From contig SKHH01000118.1 of the NCBI GenBank assembly GCA_007117055.1, positions 1 to 6,778 on the forward strand: a stretch of 6,778 nt of DNA. Reading direction: 5' to 3'. This DNA comes from Lishizhenia sp. Its GTDB lineage: Bacteria > Bacteroidota > Bacteroidia > Flavobacteriales_D > Crocinitomicaceae. Positions 5,630 to 6,778 of the stretch are shown piece by piece. The first letter of the stretch is position 1; the number at the start of each line of letters is the position of its first letter. The position numbers and the translations under genes are program-made. The notes below the pieces were generated by a model. It saw nothing but the letters and a program-made list of their open reading frames with translations, searched no databases and was not told the origin of the DNA.

Positions 5630-6255
5630 ATAAAACCGCTAGATATAGCACTTTTGGAGATGCAAAAACAGCTCGTACTGTTTGGATCGTATTACACGGC
5701 TATGGACAACTTACCCCCTATTTCATACGGAAATTTCAAAGCTTATCTGAAAAAGACCATTTCATTATCGCACCGGAGGGGTTACACCGGTTTTATTTAA
5801 ATGGTACAAGCGGAAGAGTTGGAGCATCATGGATGACAAAAGAAGAGCGAGAAAGTGACATATTGGATAATATTACTTACTTGGAAACAGTATATAAATC
5901 ACTCATTCTACCCCATTCGTTTGAACATAAAGTCCTGCTCGGTTTCTCTCAAGGAGGTGCAACAGCTTGCAGATGGCACGAAAAGGGAAGTTATCAAGCA
6001 GATCAATTTATACTATGGGCTAGTGTTTTTCCACCCGATTTAACGATTACAGAAAATGTTAGTGCGTTTAACAATTCAAAAAATCAATTCGTAATAGGTA
6101 CAAAAGATGAATATTACAGCGAAATAAATAGAAATAAGCTAATCGAAAAACTCAACGAGCTAAACTTACCTTTTGAAACAATAGTTTACGACGGAACACA
6201 CAACATTGAGCCTTCAGTACTATTACAAATCGCAAATACGCAAAGAAACATGTAA
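5608..6255 (+). CDS. Esterase of the phospholipase/carboxylesterase (PF02230-like) alpha/beta-hydrolase group
   Basis: A single-domain soluble serine hydrolase of 215 residues, near the usual 200-230 for this group. Seen: oxyanion strand VLHGYGQ (28-34), IAPEGLHRFY (54-63), GRVGASWMTKEER (69-81), nucleophile elbow GFSQGG with Ser114, Asp167 in IGTKDEYY and His198 in YDGTHNI, giving a complete Ser-Asp-His triad. No signal peptide, so it probably acts in the cytoplasm on a small ester or thioester; the substrate is unknown. Its ATG lies inside the end of the tandem hydrolase gene (22-bp overlap, different frame), which suggests co-transcription and translational coupling. With its neighbour it makes three hydrolase domains in a row. 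The stop is 4 bp from the convergent dxs stop. Confidence 0.9.
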   Translation: MDKKLQVNKTARYSTFGDAKTARTVWIVLHGYGQLTPYFIRKFQSLSEKDHFIIAPEGLHRFYLNGTSGRVGASWMTKEERESDILDNITYLETVYKSLILPHSFEHKVLLGFSQGGATACRWHEKGSYQADQFILWASVFPPDLTITENVSAFNNSKNQFVIGTKDEYYSEINRNKLIEKLNELNLPFETIVYDGTHNIEPSVLLQIANTQRNM

Positions 6256-6262
6256 TTAATTA
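6253..6262. other. Palindrome TAATTAATTA holding both convergent stop codons
   Basis: A perfect 10-bp palindrome whose first three bases are the stop of the rightward esterase gene and whose last three, read on the other strand, are the stop of the leftward dxs gene. No hairpin terminator is present between them, so the two transcripts probably overlap. The palindrome is AT-only and may be coincidence. Confidence 0.5.
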
Positions 6263-6778
6263 TCCAATTGCAAACTTCTGAAGATATTCCTTTGAAGCCT
6301 CTTCTTTTAAAGCTGGAATCATTTCAACTACAGATCTAACAATACTTTGCGTATCAAAACCAGCATCCTTATATAATTCTTGTTGAGTTCCATGATGTAT
6401 GAATTTATCTGGAATCCCAAGACGTTTTACATCAGCAACATATTTATTGTCCGACATAAACTCCAAAATAGCTGATCCCATTCCCCCCATCAAACAACCG
6501 TCTTCAACTGTAATCACTTTATCAAATTTAGAAAAGACCTCGTGTAATAAAACTTCGTCCAATGGTTTTACAAAACGCATATCGTAATGCGCTACGGAAG
6601 CACCTAATTCTTTTAATAACTCAATAGCTTCTTGTACAAAATTCCCAGGATGTCCAATACTTAAAATAGCAATATCATCACCCGATGAAACTTTTCGACC
6701 TGTACCTACTTTAATTTTTTTCATTGGAGTTTTCCAGTCGGTCATCACCCCTTTACCTCTTGGGTATCGAATACTAAA
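6260..6778 (-). CDS. dxs: 1-deoxy-D-xylulose-5-phosphate synthase, C-terminal part (partial)
   Basis: DXS condenses pyruvate and glyceraldehyde 3-phosphate, using thiamine diphosphate, to start the MEP isoprenoid pathway in the cytoplasm. The open frame reaches the right edge, so the visible 172 residues are only the C-terminal quarter of a protein that is normally about 600-640 residues. The GTG and ATG near 6748-6743 are internal codons, because the conserved FSIRYPRG lies upstream of them in frame. Visible landmarks, numbered from the edge: RYPRG (4-8), DMRFVKPLDE (66-75), VEDGCLMGGMGSAILEF (91-107) and GIPDKFIHHGTQQELYKDAG (121-140). The last motif separates DXS from transketolase and pyruvate dehydrogenase E1-beta. 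It converges on the esterase gene with a 4-bp gap. No frame disruption is seen. Confidence 0.96.
   Translation of the reverse strand, partial: FSIRYPRGKGVMTDWKTPMKKIKVGTGRKVSSGDDIAILSIGHPGNFVQEAIELLKELGASVAHYDMRFVKPLDEVLLHEVFSKFDKVITVEDGCLMGGMGSAILEFMSDNKYVADVKRLGIPDKFIHHGTQQELYKDAGFDTQSIVRSVVEMIPALKEEASKEYLQKFAIG

Noticed and set aside
5855..6043. Plus-strand open frame of 62 codons
   Set aside because: It is nested in another frame of the esterase gene, whose triad motifs establish the true frame.
6399..6587. Plus-strand open frame of 62 codons antisense to dxs
   Set aside because: It is opposite conserved DXS motifs and shows no features of its own.
6743..6748. GTG/ATG as a start for a short 162-residue protein
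   Set aside because: The frame continues upstream to the window edge through the conserved DXS stretch FSIRYPRG, so these are internal codons of a partial gene.
1..6778. Mobile element, CRISPR array, toxin-antitoxin or defence system
   Set aside because: I found no transposase, integrase, regularly spaced repeats, terminal inverted repeats or small toxin-antitoxin pairs; the genes are housekeeping or hydrolase genes.

Overview
The window looks like ordinary chromosomal DNA of a Bacteroidota bacterium, most likely of the order Flavobacteriales. The reasons are the closely Flavobacteria-like uroporphyrinogen-III synthase and elongation factor P, the lineage-typical DUF4271 and DUF983 membrane proteins, AT-rich spacers, no clear Shine-Dalgarno sequences before the genes, and several matches to the Bacteroidota -7 promoter motif TAnnTTTG. 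The genus cannot be fixed from this sequence. There are no tRNAs, rRNAs, insertion sequences, phage genes or CRISPR arrays.

Layout. Positions 1-2031 are read leftward: a DUF4271 six-helix membrane protein, then hemD (uroporphyrinogen-III synthase, apparently starting at TTG), then a DUF983 zinc-ribbon membrane protein that runs off the left edge. A 285-bp divergent spacer (2032-2316) holds a perfect FNR-type palindrome, promoter-like motifs and an invertible-arm leader. Positions 2317-6255 are read rightward: a glutaryl-CoA dehydrogenase-type acyl-CoA dehydrogenase, efp (elongation factor P with a PGKGP loop), a strong intrinsic terminator, then two overlapping hydrolase genes. The first of these is an unusual 484-residue protein made of two complete alpha/beta-hydrolase domains, and the second is a single-domain PF02230-type esterase. 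Only 4 bp further on, the leftward C-terminal part of dxs (1-deoxy-D-xylulose-5-phosphate synthase) begins and leaves through the right edge.

How it fits together. The window mixes housekeeping functions: haem (hemD), isoprenoids (dxs), acyl-CoA oxidation (gcdH-type) and translation of polyproline stretches (efp). The accessory part is the hydrolase pair, which places three alpha/beta-hydrolase domains, each with a complete-looking Ser-Asp-His triad, in a row and probably translationally coupled; their substrates are unknown. The most interesting non-coding signals are two Crp/Fnr-superfamily-like palindromes: TGTGA-N6-TCACA before the DUF983 gene, centred about 41 bp upstream of a predicted start site, and TTGAT-N4-ATCAA in the divergent spacer. 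I do not see a clearly novel multi-gene system; the tandem hydrolase and the two palindromes are the best leads.
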